Shown one piece after another: positions 43,283 through 51,620 of a stretch of DNA of 64,000 nucleotides. Source of the stretch: Chordicoccus furentiruminis (lineage in GTDB: Bacteria; Bacillota; Clostridia; Lachnospirales; Lachnospiraceae); NCBI RefSeq assembly GCF_019355395.1, contig NZ_CP048829.1:992001-1056000 (forward strand), written 5' to 3'. Under the pieces are notes generated by a model. That model was given only the letters and a program-made list of their open reading frames with translations, was not told the origin of the DNA and made no database searches. Both the position numbers and the translations under genes were made by a program. How positions within the stretch are numbered: the first letter of the stretch is position 1; every line of letters begins with the position of its first letter.

Positions 43283-43311
43283 ATTATAGTCGAAACGGCA
43301 CGGACTGTAAA
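43283..43311 (-). promoter_or_regulatory. hpf promoter
   Basis: -35 TTTACA (43306-43311) and -10 TATAAT (43283-43288) with 17-nt spacing. It lies immediately after the terminator of the dapA-dapB-hisA unit. Confidence 0.8.
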
Positions 43312-43323
43312 GATGACAAGCAG

Positions 43324-43352
43324 AAAAAGAGCCCCGGAACGCTCCGGAGCTC
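43324..43352 (-). terminator. intrinsic terminator after the HisA-like gene
   Basis: A 10-bp stem (43329-43338 with 43343-43352, one G-U pair in RNA) is followed by UUUUU on the minus strand. It closes the dapA-dapB-hisA-like transcription unit. Confidence 0.85.
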
Positions 43353-43405
43353 CTTCTTCCTTCTCTTAATTACGATGAACCGGCAGGCCGCCCCCGCCAC
43401 CGGGC

Positions 43406-44191
43406 TCAGCGCCCCTCCGCGAACGCGACCACGTCGCGGTACGGCAGCTTTCCGCCGTAGATATCGAGGCCGGATCCGACAGTGAAATCGATCCGTCCGT
43501 CACCGATCGCGTAAAGCTCCTCCAGGTCCTCCATCGTCCGCACGCCGCCGGCGTAGGTCACAGTCTTGTCGCAGCTGTCCACCAGCAGACTCAGCAGCTC
43601 CTCGTCGATACCGCCGCCGACGCCCTCGTGGCTGATCGCGTGCACGAGAAACTCGCTGCAGTGCTCGCTCAGCGTCTCGAACAGCGACGCGTCCAGAGGC
43701 GTGTCGGTGAAGGTCTGCCAGCGGTCCGTCATGATGTAGTAGCCGTCCGCGCCGGGCTTGCGCGCGCAGGAAAGATCCAGCACGAGCCGGTCGCGCCCCA
43801 CCGCCTTCTCCAGCGCACGGAGGTGATCAAAGGAAATCTCTCCGTTGTGGAAGACATAGGACGTCACGATCACATGGCTGGCGCCCGCCTCAAGCCAGCC
43901 GGCCGCGTTCTCCGCGGTGACGCCGCCTCCGGCCTGCAGCGCGCCCGGATAAGCCGCCAGCGCACGGAGTGCCTGCTGCCTGGTTGCCTCATAGTAGGGC
44001 GAGTCCGGCGCATTGAGAAGGATCACATGTCCGCCGCGGAGCCCGTCCCGGCGGAACAGCGACGCATACCAGTCCGCGTCATGCTCGGATACGTAGTTCT
44101 CTTCCGCCTGATCTCCGAAGTCCCGGAGCGTGCTCCCGATGATCTGCTTGACCTTTCCGTTATGAATGTCGATGCATGGCCGAAATCTCAT
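43406..44191 (-). CDS. hisA: eukaryote-type (HIS6-like) phosphoribosyl-AICAR isomerase
   Basis: A 261-aa TIM-barrel protein matching the yeast HIS6 type of HisA rather than the usual bacterial one. It starts FRPCIDIHNGKVKQIIGSTL, then VSEHDADWYASLF, GHVILLNAPD, LQAGGGVTAENAAGWLEAGA, SHVIVTSYVFHNGEISFDHL, RLVLDLSCARK, WQTFTDTPLDASLFETL and GRIDFTVGSGLDIYGGKLPY. The expected reaction is isomerisation of ProFAR to PRFAR in histidine synthesis. No other his gene is nearby. It lies 39 nt after dapB and appears to share the dapA promoter. Confidence 0.85.
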   Translation of the reverse strand: MRFRPCIDIHNGKVKQIIGSTLRDFGDQAEENYVSEHDADWYASLFRRDGLRGGHVILLNAPDSPYYEATRQQALRALAAYPGALQAGGGVTAENAAGWLEAGASHVIVTSYVFHNGEISFDHLRALEKAVGRDRLVLDLSCARKPGADGYYIMTDRWQTFTDTPLDASLFETLSEHCSEFLVHAISHEGVGGGIDEELLSLLVDSCDKTVTYAGGVRTMEDLEELYAIGDGRIDFTVGSGLDIYGGKLPYRDVVAFAEGR

Positions 44192-44230
44192 CGCTCCTGA
44201 ACATCCTCCCGTTTTCCGTCTGTCATCCCG

Positions 44231-45004
44231 TCATTCCTCCGTACGGGGCGCGCCGATGACGTCGCTCATGTCGTAGAGCCCGGGCGCGCGGCCGGCCAGA
44301 AAACGGGCCGCCGCCACGGCGCCCTTCGCGAAGACCGCGCGGGAATAAGCCGTATGACGGAACTCGATGACCTCGTCCTGCCCCGCAAACAGCACGTCGT
44401 GCACGCCGACGACGGTGCCGCCGCGCAGCGAGCTGATGCCGATCTCCTTCGGATCGCGCTTCGCGCGCCGCTCGTGACGGTCAAACGTGTATGAATACTG
44501 CCCCTGCATCGCCGCGTTAATGCTGTCGGCCAGCATCAGCGCGGTGCCGCTCGGCGCGTCCAGCTTCCGGTTGTGATGCATCTCGACGATCTCCGGATCG
44601 AAGCCGTTCGGGCAGAGCGTCTCCGCCGCCTGCTTCAGAAGTCTCATCAGCAGATTGATGCCGAGCGACATATTGCCGGACCGCAGGATCGCCACCTGCT
44701 CCGACGCTTCCTTCACGTTCTGTACCTGCACGTCCGTAAGCCCGGTCGTGCAGAGTACGATGGGGATCATCCGCTCCGCGCCGTAGGCGATCAGCTCGTC
44801 GACCGCCCCGGCCGTGGAGAAGTCGATGATGACGTCCGCCTCCTCCGTACACTCTGAGAGCGACCGGTAAACGGGGAACGTTTCTCCCTCTCCGCCTCTC
44901 GCGTCAACACCCGCCACGATTGTCATATCCGGCTCCTGCGCGCAGAGCGCCGCCACCGCGTGCCCCATATGGCCGCAGGCGCCATGAAGAATCACACTGA
45001 TCAT
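44231..45004 (-). CDS. dapB: 4-hydroxy-tetrahydrodipicolinate reductase
   Basis: DapB makes tetrahydrodipicolinate with NAD(P)H in the lysine/diaminopimelate pathway, feeding peptidoglycan. Nucleotide-binding LHGACGHMGHAVAAL is at the N-terminus, with IDFSTAGA, SGNMSLGINLLMRLLKQAA, the catalytic EMHHNRKLDAPSGTAL and SLRGGTVVGVHDVLFAGQDE following. 257 aa. The ATG at 45004 overlaps the dapA stop by 4 nt (ATGA), so translation is coupled. Confidence 0.98.
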   Translation of the reverse strand: MISVILHGACGHMGHAVAALCAQEPDMTIVAGVDARGGEGETFPVYRSLSECTEEADVIIDFSTAGAVDELIAYGAERMIPIVLCTTGLTDVQVQNVKEASEQVAILRSGNMSLGINLLMRLLKQAAETLCPNGFDPEIVEMHHNRKLDAPSGTALMLADSINAAMQGQYSYTFDRHERRAKRDPKEIGISSLRGGTVVGVHDVLFAGQDEVIEFRHTAYSRAVFAKGAVAAARFLAGRAPGLYDMSDVIGAPRTEE

Positions 45005-45888
45005 TGAATGCACCCGTATCCCTTCATCGCTTTCCTGAGCAGTTCCTGATGCGCCGGCTCCATCTCGGTGAGAGGCAGTCTCGGCTTTCCGACCTCCCAG
45101 CCCATCATCCGGAGCGCGGCCTTCACCGGAATCGGGTTAACCTCGGAGAACAGCGCGCGGATCAGCGGGAGCGCCTCGATCTGAAGGCCGGCCGCCTTCG
45201 GATAATCCCCTTCAAGGCAGGCCGCGACGATCTCGTGGGTTTTTCGCGGCGCCACGTTGCTCAGCACCGAGATCACGCCGATGCCGCCCAGCGCGCAGAT
45301 CGGCACGATCTGATCGTCGTTCCCGGAATAGATATCCAGCGCGCCTTCCGCCAGCTCCGCCACTCTGGCGATCTGGCTGATATTGCCCGAAGCCTCCTTC
45401 ACGGCAACGATCTGCTTCACGTTCTTTCCGAGAAAGGCAGCTGTCTCCGGAAGCACGTTGCAGCCCGTGCGGGACGGCACGTTATACAGGATGCAGGGAA
45501 GAGACGTGCTCTCCGCAATCGTCGTGTAGTGGGCGATCAGGCCGTTCTGCGTAGCCTTGTTGTAATAAGGCGTCACGAGAAGCAGACCGTCCGCGCCCGC
45601 CTCCTCGGCCCGTTTCGACATCATCACGGCATGGGCCGTGTTGTTCGACCCGGTGCCGGCGATGACCGGCACACGGTGAGCCGTCCGCTCCGCCGCGAAG
45701 CGGATGGCCTCGATATGCTCGTCGTCGTCGAGGGTCGGCGCCTCGCCGGAGGTTCCTACCGCGACGATCGCGTCCGTGCCGTTCTCGATCTGCCAGTCGA
45801 TCAGGCGGCCGTACACATCGTAGTCGATACTGCCGTCTTCCTTCATCGGCGTCACGATCGCGACGCCCGCGCCTTTGAAAATTGCCAT
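45001..45888 (-). CDS. dapA: 4-hydroxy-tetrahydrodipicolinate synthase
   Basis: DapA condenses pyruvate with aspartate semialdehyde. The protein is a TIM barrel of 295 aa with GAGVAIVTPMKEDGSID, VAVGTSGEAPTLDDDEH, the catalytic Tyr region ILYNVPSRTGCNV and the Schiff-base Lys in IVAVKEASGN. The start MAIFKGAG at 45888 has GAGGAGGTTGAA before it; a longer frame begins inside the promoter. Regulation by a lysine riboswitch is unlikely, because only about 35 nt separate the promoter from the ATG. Confidence 0.98.
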   Translation of the reverse strand: MAIFKGAGVAIVTPMKEDGSIDYDVYGRLIDWQIENGTDAIVAVGTSGEAPTLDDDEHIEAIRFAAERTAHRVPVIAGTGSNNTAHAVMMSKRAEEAGADGLLLVTPYYNKATQNGLIAHYTTIAESTSLPCILYNVPSRTGCNVLPETAAFLGKNVKQIVAVKEASGNISQIARVAELAEGALDIYSGNDDQIVPICALGGIGVISVLSNVAPRKTHEIVAACLEGDYPKAAGLQIEALPLIRALFSEVNPIPVKAALRMMGWEVGKPRLPLTEMEPAHQELLRKAMKGYGCIQ

Positions 45889-45928
45889 TTCAACCTCCTC
45901 GCGGTGCAACCCCGCTTTTTGTCCATTC

Positions 45929-45958
45929 ACTATAGCATCGGCTTTCATCGCGTGTCAA
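45929..45958 (-). promoter_or_regulatory. dapA-dapB-hisA-like operon promoter
   Basis: -35 TTGACA (45953-45958) and -10 TATAGT (45929-45934), 18-nt spacing, on the minus strand. Confidence 0.8.
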
Positions 45959-46003
45959 CCGCACCGGTCTGCGCCCGGATCCGGCCGGGAGCCTGACCGG
46001 TAC

Positions 46004-46489
46004 TCAGACCGTGAACGCGGCGAAGCGGGCGCCGGCTGCCCGGGCGAGATCCGCCGTCTTCAGATGCAGCGTGGAACCGATCCTTCCTCCGGAGACGTAG
46101 ATTTTTTCAAAGCCCTCCGCCTCCTCCGCGATGACCGTCGGGAACGCCTTCTTCATGCCGATCGGGCTGCATCCGCCCCGCACATATCCCGTGAGCGGCG
46201 TCAGATCCTTCACATGGATCATCTCCACCGATTTCTCGCCGACGGCCCGGGCGGCCGCCTTCAGATCCACCTCCCTGTCGATGGGCAGAACGAAGACATA
46301 GTGTTCCCCGCTCTTCCCCTGCATCACCAGTGTCTTGAAGGACTCCTCGTGGGAGACGCCCTCGAGATCCGCCACCTGAGAGCCGTCCTCGAAGTCCGGC
46401 ACCTCGTACTGAAGAACCTCGTAGGGAATCTTCATCCGATCCAGCATTCGCATCGCGTTGGTCTTGATTTCCTTTTCCTTTCTGGCCAT
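46004..46489 (-). CDS. ybaK: Cys-tRNA(Pro)/Cys-tRNA deacylase, YbaK/EbsC family
   Basis: A trans-editing deacylase that hydrolyses Cys-tRNA-Pro. The 161-aa protein shows IPYEVLQYEVPDFEDGSQVA, the conserved ESFKTLVMQG lysine segment, HYVFVLPIDREVDLKAAARA, GYVRGGCSPIGMKKAFPTVI and VSGGRIGSTLHL. The ATG at 46489 has GAAGGGAGACAGT upstream. It lies downstream of the typA terminator, so it may have its own promoter, which I could not identify. Confidence 0.93.
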   Translation of the reverse strand: MARKEKEIKTNAMRMLDRMKIPYEVLQYEVPDFEDGSQVADLEGVSHEESFKTLVMQGKSGEHYVFVLPIDREVDLKAAARAVGEKSVEMIHVKDLTPLTGYVRGGCSPIGMKKAFPTVIAEEAEGFEKIYVSGGRIGSTLHLKTADLARAAGARFAAFTV

Positions 46490-46575
46490 ACTGTCTCCCT
46501 TCACTCAGCCGCCGCGCATCCGGCGGACAAGTCTGTCTCCGCTTTCCGGACGGATCCGCGTATCTTTCATGCCGT

Positions 46576-46605
46576 AAAAGAGCCTGCCCTTTCGCAGGCA
46601 GGCTC
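46576..46605 (-). terminator. intrinsic terminator after typA
   Basis: A 9-bp stem (46580-46588 with 46597-46605) with an 8-nt loop is followed by TTTT on the minus strand. Confidence 0.75.
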
Positions 46606-46635
46606 CATCGCACGGAAGCGCATCCGGCGGGTTTC

Positions 46636-48468
46636 TCAGTTTCGGAATCCCGCGCGCTTCCTCATTCTCGAATCAAGTATTTTCTTGCGGATGCGGAGGT
46701 TCTTCGGCGTCACCTCAAGCAGCTCGTCGGTGTCGATGAAGTCCAGCGCCTGCTCCAGCGAGAGGATCCGCGGCGGCGTCAGCGTCAGCGCCTCATCCGC
46801 GCTCGAGCTCCGCGTATTCGTGAGATGCTTCGTCTTGCAGACGTTGATCTCGATGTCCTCCGGCTTCGCGCTCTCCCCGACGACCATCCCGGCGTAGACC
46901 TCCGTCCCCGGCGTGATGAACAGCGAGCCGCGCTCCTGCGCCGCGAAGAGGCCGTAGGTCACCGCCACACCCGGCTCGAAGGCGATCAGAGAACCGTTCT
47001 TCCGGTAGCTGAACTCACCCTTGAAGGGGCCGTACTCATCGAAGGTGGTGTTGAGCACGCCCGTTCCCTTCGTCGCCGTGAGGAACGGTCCGTGGAAGCC
47101 GATCAGGCCGCGGGAAGGAATCGAAAACTCCAGCCGCTGCGTGCCGTCGGCCAGCGAGCTCATCCCCTGCAGCTCGCCCTTGCGCTCGGCGAGCATGCTG
47201 ATCACCGTGCCGGCGAACTCCTGCGGGACGTCCACATAGGCGATCTCATAGGGCTCCAGTTTATGTCCCTTCTCGTCCTCCTTGTAGATCACCTCCGCCT
47301 TGGAGACGGCAAATTCATATCCCTCTCGGCGCATCCGCTCAATCAGAACCGACAGATGCAGCTCGCCGCGGCCCGAGACATGGAAGGTGTCGGTGCTCTC
47401 GGTGTCAGCCACCCGGAGCGAGACGTCCGTGTTGAGCTCGCGCATCAGACGGTCCCGGATCTGACGCGAGGTGCAGTACTTGCCCTCCCGGCCGGCAAGC
47501 GGGCTGTCGTTGACGATGAAGTTCATCGCGATGGTCGGCTCGGAGATCTTCTGGAACGGGATCGGTTCGTCGTCTCCCGGCGTGCAGATCGTGTCGCCGA
47601 TCTGAAGATCGCCGATACCCGAGATCGCGACGATCGCGCCTACGTCCGCCCGCTGCACGTCGACCTTCTTCAGTCCGTCGAACTCGTAGAGCTTCGTGAT
47701 TCTTGTCTTCTCGTGGATATCCGGGTTGTGGAAGTTGACCCGCATAATCTCCTGTCCGACGGCGATGGATCCGTTGTCCACCTTGCCGATGCCGATCCGG
47801 CCGACATATTCGTTGTAGTCGATGGTGGAGATCAGCACCTGCGTGCCCTTCTCCGGGTCGCCCTCCGGCGCCGGGATATAGTCAAGGATCGTGTCGAACA
47901 GCGGCTTCAGGTCCTTGTGCTCGTCGTTCAGGTCGCGGACGCAGTAGCCGTCACGCGCCGACGCGTAGAGGAACGGGCACTCGAGCTGCTCATCCGAGGC
48001 GTCCAGATCCATCATCAGCTCCAGCGTCTCGTCCACGACCTCCTCCGGTCTCGCCTCCGGGCGGTCGATCTTGTTGATGCAGACGATGACGGGAAGATCG
48101 AGATCCAGCGCCTTCTTCAGCACGAATTTCGTCTGGGGCATCGTCCCCTCGAACGCGTCCACCAGCAGGATGACGCCGTTGACCATCTTCAGCACACGCT
48201 CGACCTCGCCGCCGAAGTCCGCATGCCCCGGCGTATCGATGATATTAATCTTCACGCCCTTGTAGGTGATGGCGGTGTTTTTCGAAAGGATCGTGATGCC
48301 GCGCTCCCGCTCGATGTCGCCCGAGTCCATGACGCGCTCCTGCACCTCCTGGTTCTCCCGGAACGCGCCGCTCTGACGGAGCATTCCGTCCACCAGCGTC
48401 GTCTTGCCGTGATCGACATGCGCGATGATGGCAATGTTTCTGATATCTTCTCTCTTGATGATACTCAT
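46636..48468 (-). CDS. typA: translational GTPase TypA/BipA
   Basis: TypA is a ribosome-binding GTPase involved in 50S assembly and stress adaptation. The G1 motif AHVDHGKTTLVDGML, G3 DTPGHADFGGEVERVL and G4 INKIDRPEARPEEV precede the EF-G-like domains and the C-terminal TypA-specific region (IPSRGLIGFHGPFLTATKGT, ALDFIDTDELLEVTPKNLRI). 610 aa is normal. It is probably monocistronic, with a promoter at 48512-48540 and a terminator at 46576-46605. Confidence 0.98.
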   Translation of the reverse strand: MSIIKREDIRNIAIIAHVDHGKTTLVDGMLRQSGAFRENQEVQERVMDSGDIERERGITILSKNTAITYKGVKINIIDTPGHADFGGEVERVLKMVNGVILLVDAFEGTMPQTKFVLKKALDLDLPVIVCINKIDRPEARPEEVVDETLELMMDLDASDEQLECPFLYASARDGYCVRDLNDEHKDLKPLFDTILDYIPAPEGDPEKGTQVLISTIDYNEYVGRIGIGKVDNGSIAVGQEIMRVNFHNPDIHEKTRITKLYEFDGLKKVDVQRADVGAIVAISGIGDLQIGDTICTPGDDEPIPFQKISEPTIAMNFIVNDSPLAGREGKYCTSRQIRDRLMRELNTDVSLRVADTESTDTFHVSGRGELHLSVLIERMRREGYEFAVSKAEVIYKEDEKGHKLEPYEIAYVDVPQEFAGTVISMLAERKGELQGMSSLADGTQRLEFSIPSRGLIGFHGPFLTATKGTGVLNTTFDEYGPFKGEFSYRKNGSLIAFEPGVAVTYGLFAAQERGSLFITPGTEVYAGMVVGESAKPEDIEINVCKTKHLTNTRSSSADEALTLTPPRILSLEQALDFIDTDELLEVTPKNLRIRKKILDSRMRKRAGFRN

Positions 48469-48511
48469 ACGTCTCTTACCCGTCTTCTCTGTCTCTTAGC
48501 AACAACCGTAA

Positions 48512-48540
48512 AATATAGCACGATTTCCCGCGCCTTGCAA
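48512..48540 (-). promoter_or_regulatory. typA promoter
   Basis: -35 TTGCAA (48535-48540), 17-nt spacer, -10 TATATT (48512-48517) preceded by TGC (extended -10). Confidence 0.7.
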
Positions 48541-48596
48541 GAAAGGCCCGATCCGGCGCATTTTCGAACGCTTTCCCCCCGTTTTCCGCTCCTGCT

Positions 48597-48641
48597 CGGA
48601 AAATGCAGCCCGCCGGCCGCAGCGGACTGCATTTCCAATTA
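48597..48641 (-). terminator. hairpin after the polysaccharide deacetylase gene
   Basis: GGAAATGCAGTCCGC pairs with GCGGGCTGCATTTTCC on the minus strand across an 8-nt loop, with a G-U pair and one bulge. It lies about 15 nt past the stop. The 3' arm itself is T-rich, but no separate U-run follows. Confidence 0.55.
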
Positions 48642-48653
48642 AGAAGCGTCGGG

Positions 48654-49742
48654 TCAGCCGTCATCACCGGATTCGTATTTGGCCAGCGCCTGCTCCCTTG
48701 TCATGTTCAGACTGTACCCGCCCGGGTACATCGCGTAGTACTGGCTGCCCGGCTCAAGGTCGTAGCCGTAAGCCTTCGCGAGCTCGGAAACAGTCACGCA
48801 CTTGTAGCCCTGATCAGTCAGACTCGAGATCAGCTTGTCGGCGATATTGCCGGAGGGCGCGTACAGATCATGCATCAGCACGATGGATCCGTCCTTCACC
48901 TGATCCATGATGGTCTGGTAGGTCGTATCGTCGTCCTTCGTCTTCCAGTCCAGCGTATCCACATCCCAGAGAATCATCGGCTTCTGGATCGTCTCCACGA
49001 CAGTCGCGTTCATCAGTCCGCCGGTCGGCCGCATCACGGGCGGCGTGACGCCACTGATGCCGCTGATCACCTCATCGTTGTGGTTCATCTCGTCGGTGAT
49101 GCCGTCCGCGTCGAGGTCCGTCAGCCATTGGTGGTCATATGTGTGGCTGCCGATCTCCATCCCGAGATCCGCCTCCCGCTTCAGCTGGTCCTTCCAGTAC
49201 TCCGCCTGCTGTCCCACGACAAAAAACGTGCACTTCGCGCCGTGCTTTTCCATCGCGTCAAGCACGTCGTCCGTGTGCTTCGAGGGACCGTCGTCGTAGG
49301 TCAGTGCGACCAGCTTCTGGACACGGGACGGATCCACCACGCCGCTGGCGTCAAAGTACAGATCTTTGACATTGCCTGTGTTGACCCAGCCGGTCGCCAT
49401 ATAGCCGTCGCTCTTGAAATAGTACCGCTGTCCGTCGATGGTCTTCCAGCCGTTCCGGAACGTCGTCCCGTCATCGTTCAGATACCACCAGCCGCTGTCC
49501 CCGACATTCCACCCCGGACTGCCCGCCAGTTTCTCATCCGCGGCAGCCACCTCCGCTGTGTCCGTGTCCACGTTCTCCTGTGTCTTCGTGACCTTCGGCG
49601 GGACCTGTATCTTCTTTCTGGTGAGAAGAGGTACGGCGATGCAGATCAGCAGCGCGGCCGCCGCGGTGGGAACAGCGATCCTCAGCGTTTGCTCTGTCCG
49701 CTTCCGGCGTTCTCTCCTCCGAATCAGTTCATTCTTTGTCAT
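48654..49742 (-). CDS. membrane-anchored polysaccharide deacetylase with cell-wall-binding repeats
   Basis: A 362-aa surface protein. One N-terminal transmembrane helix (RIAVPTAAAALLICIAVPLL) is followed by about 60 residues of choline/glucan-binding-type repeats (GDSGWWYLNDDGTTFRNGWK, GQRYYFKSDGYMATGWV). A NodB deacetylase domain comes next, with metal motifs TYDDGP and SHTYDH and with RPTGG in place of the usual RxPYG; a WDVDTLDWK segment and LMHDLY lie at the end. It probably deacetylates a peptidoglycan or other cell-wall amino sugar. It has its own promoter just after the terminator of the NlpC/P60 gene. Confidence 0.9.
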   Translation of the reverse strand: MTKNELIRRRERRKRTEQTLRIAVPTAAAALLICIAVPLLTRKKIQVPPKVTKTQENVDTDTAEVAAADEKLAGSPGWNVGDSGWWYLNDDGTTFRNGWKTIDGQRYYFKSDGYMATGWVNTGNVKDLYFDASGVVDPSRVQKLVALTYDDGPSKHTDDVLDAMEKHGAKCTFFVVGQQAEYWKDQLKREADLGMEIGSHTYDHQWLTDLDADGITDEMNHNDEVISGISGVTPPVMRPTGGLMNATVVETIQKPMILWDVDTLDWKTKDDDTTYQTIMDQVKDGSIVLMHDLYAPSGNIADKLISSLTDQGYKCVTVSELAKAYGYDLEPGSQYYAMYPGGYSLNMTREQALAKYESGDDG

Positions 49743-49768
49743 GTGCTCACTTCTCCGTATACGCTATA

Positions 49769-49797
49769 ACTATAACGTTCCGCCCCCTAACAGGCAA
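49769..49797 (-). promoter_or_regulatory. promoter of the polysaccharide deacetylase gene
   Basis: -35 TTGCCT (49792-49797), 17 nt, -10 TATAGT (49769-49774) on the minus strand. It lies immediately downstream of the preceding gene's terminator. Confidence 0.65.
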
Positions 49798-49799
49798 GT

Positions 49800-49837
49800 A
49801 AAAAAGAAGGATGCCGCCCGTCTCTGAGCGACATCCT
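49800..49837 (-). terminator. intrinsic terminator after the NlpC/P60 gene
   Basis: A 10-bp stem (49808-49817 with 49828-49837, one G-U pair) is followed by TCTTTTTT on the minus strand. Confidence 0.85.
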
Positions 49838-49876
49838 GTTTTTCACAATATACTTCCGCGTCAGCGGTATTTCCGG

Positions 49877-51415
49877 TCAGAACCGGCGGATCGCGACGAT
49901 CGAACCGTGAGCCGCGCTGCGGCTGTGGGTGATGCCGGCCTTGGAGCTCTGCGCCTCGATGATGCCTCCGTTGCCGTCGTAAATCGCCACATGGCCGGAG
50001 TAAACGATCACGTCGCCGGCCTGCGCTTCCGAGAGAGAGCTCACCGGGCTGCCCGCGTACGCCCACTCGCCGGAGGTCATGTAGCCGCCGCTGTACGCGC
50101 CCGCCTGCTGGAGCACCAGCCACACGAAGTGCGAGCAGTCGACGCCGCTCGAAAGGGAGCTGCCGCCGTAGACGTACTTGCCGCCCACATAGGAATCCGC
50201 GATCGAGGTGATGGAACCGCCGGCTCCGGAGCCGCCGGACGACGATCCGGATCCTTCCTCCTCGTAGGAATCTTCCTCGTCATCCGAGGACTCCTCCTCA
50301 TAGGACTCCTCCTCGTCAGCGGATTCTTCCTCGTCGTAGGACTCCTCGTCATCAGAGGACCCTTCCTCGTCGTAGGATTCCTCCTCGTTCGAGGTCTCTT
50401 CCTCGTCATAGGTTTCGGTGTTGTCTTCCTCGTCCTCCGTCACTTCCTCGACCGGCTCCGCGCCGCTCTCGGTCTCCTCGTAGGACATATCCTGCTCCTC
50501 TTCGCCGAAGGAACGGTCCTCCGTCTCCTCCTCAGAGTTCTCCTGCTCTTTTTCCTTCTCGGCCTCGGCCGCCGCTCTCTCCCGCTCGGCGATCCGCTCC
50601 GCCTCGGCTCTCGCCGCGGCTTCCGCCGCCGCGGCCGCCGCCGCCTGCTTCTCCGCCTGAATCTGGCTCAGGCGCTCGTTGGCCTCGTTGATGACCTCAT
50701 TGAGAGCCGCCGCCTGCTGCTGCGCCTCGGCGATCTGCGCCGCGTAGTCGTCGGAGCTGGCCTGTTTCGCGGCGATCTCGCTGTCAAGGCTGCTCTTCTG
50801 CTGATCGAGGGAAGCCTTCTGGGTCTTGAGCGCGTTGTTCTGGTTCTCAAGATCGGACTTCTGGGATTCCAGCTGACCCTTCAGTGTCTGCACCTGGGAA
50901 ACGGTCTCCTTCAGGCTGTTCAGCTGATCCCGGTCCGTACTGGCGATCTGCTCGGTGTACTCGGTCTTGTTGAAGAACTGCGTGACATCGTTGGATTCCA
51001 GCACCGTGATCGCGAGTCCGACGTCTCCGCCGTTCTCATAGATGTACTGAATCCGTTTCTTCATCGCCTCATACTGCTCATCCCGCTTCGCTTCCGCCTG
51101 GGACAGCTGCCGGCTCGTCTCGTCGATCTTCGTCTGCGTATCCGTGATCTTACCCTGCGTCGTGTCGATATCCGACTGCGTGTCGTCGATCTGAAGCATC
51201 AGGTCTACGAGGTCCGCGTTCATATCACTGATCTGCGCCTGAATATCTTCCCGCTTCACAGCCAGCGCGTCCAGCGCCGCCTGCGTGTTGCTGAGAGCCG
51301 CCTGATCGGCGTCGATCTCTGCCCGGACATCTGCTTCCTCATCGGCCAGAACCGGCGCGACGGTCGTCATCGAAAGCACGGACGCAAGTAACACGGAAAG
51401 TAATCTTTTCTTCAT
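49877..51415 (-). CDS. secreted coiled-coil NlpC/P60 peptidoglycan hydrolase (CwlO/PcsB-like)
   Basis: A 512-aa exported cell-wall endopeptidase. The signal peptide ends near residue 24 (APVLADEE). A long coiled coil (about 25-285) resembles the FtsEX-controlled regulatory domain of CwlO/PcsB. An Ala-rich helix leads to a ~100-residue acidic linker (289-388) built from repeated Ser/Tyr-Asp-Glu-Glu units. The C-terminal NlpC/P60 domain has Cys427 (GVDCSHFVWLVL) and His475 (YSGHVAIYDG). It would cut stem peptides of peptidoglycan. The ATG at 51415 has AGGAGAACCGCTG upstream. Single-gene unit with its own promoter and terminator. Confidence 0.92.
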   Translation of the reverse strand: MKKRLLSVLLASVLSMTTVAPVLADEEADVRAEIDADQAALSNTQAALDALAVKREDIQAQISDMNADLVDLMLQIDDTQSDIDTTQGKITDTQTKIDETSRQLSQAEAKRDEQYEAMKKRIQYIYENGGDVGLAITVLESNDVTQFFNKTEYTEQIASTDRDQLNSLKETVSQVQTLKGQLESQKSDLENQNNALKTQKASLDQQKSSLDSEIAAKQASSDDYAAQIAEAQQQAAALNEVINEANERLSQIQAEKQAAAAAAAEAAARAEAERIAERERAAAEAEKEKEQENSEEETEDRSFGEEEQDMSYEETESGAEPVEEVTEDEEDNTETYDEEETSNEEESYDEEGSSDDEESYDEEESADEEESYEEESSDDEEDSYEEEGSGSSSGGSGAGGSITSIADSYVGGKYVYGGSSLSSGVDCSHFVWLVLQQAGAYSGGYMTSGEWAYAGSPVSSLSEAQAGDVIVYSGHVAIYDGNGGIIEAQSSKAGITHSRSAAHGSIVAIRRF

Positions 51416-51502
51416 AACAGCGGTTCTCCTATTAAGCGGCAATGCCCGGTTTCGTCTTCAGCAAGCCTCCGACCGAAGCCTTCTCTGCTACTAACAGGCC
51501 CA

Positions 51503-51531
51503 AGTATAACAAAATAAAAAGGAGAAATCAA
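51503..51531 (-). promoter_or_regulatory. promoter of the NlpC/P60 gene
   Basis: -35 TTGATT (51526-51531), 17 nt, -10 TATACT (51503-51508) on the minus strand. I looked for WalR-type repeats: a single TGTAAC half-site occurs further upstream near 51551, without a convincing partner. Confidence 0.75.
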
Positions 51532-51620
51532 CTCTTTATTAAAAGTTGTTACAGATTTATTAAATTCAACAGCCGGGTATTTTTGATAGTAAACCGTGGT
51601 ATGATGTATGTAATAGAAGT

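Noticed and set aside
41381-43369. A 662-codon plus-strand frame opposite secA and hpf
   Set aside because: Antisense to secA and hpf, with Leu/Arg/Asp-biased composition and no recognisable motif.
45889-46003. Lysine riboswitch before dapA
   Set aside because: The promoter is only about 40 nt from the start codon, leaving no room for the aptamer.
46825-48642. A 605-codon plus-strand frame opposite typA
   Set aside because: Mirror of typA codons with no ribosome binding site or domain.
49811-51391. A 526-codon plus-strand frame opposite the NlpC/P60 gene
   Set aside because: Leu/Gly/Arg low-complexity product created by the acidic-repeat codons on the other strand.
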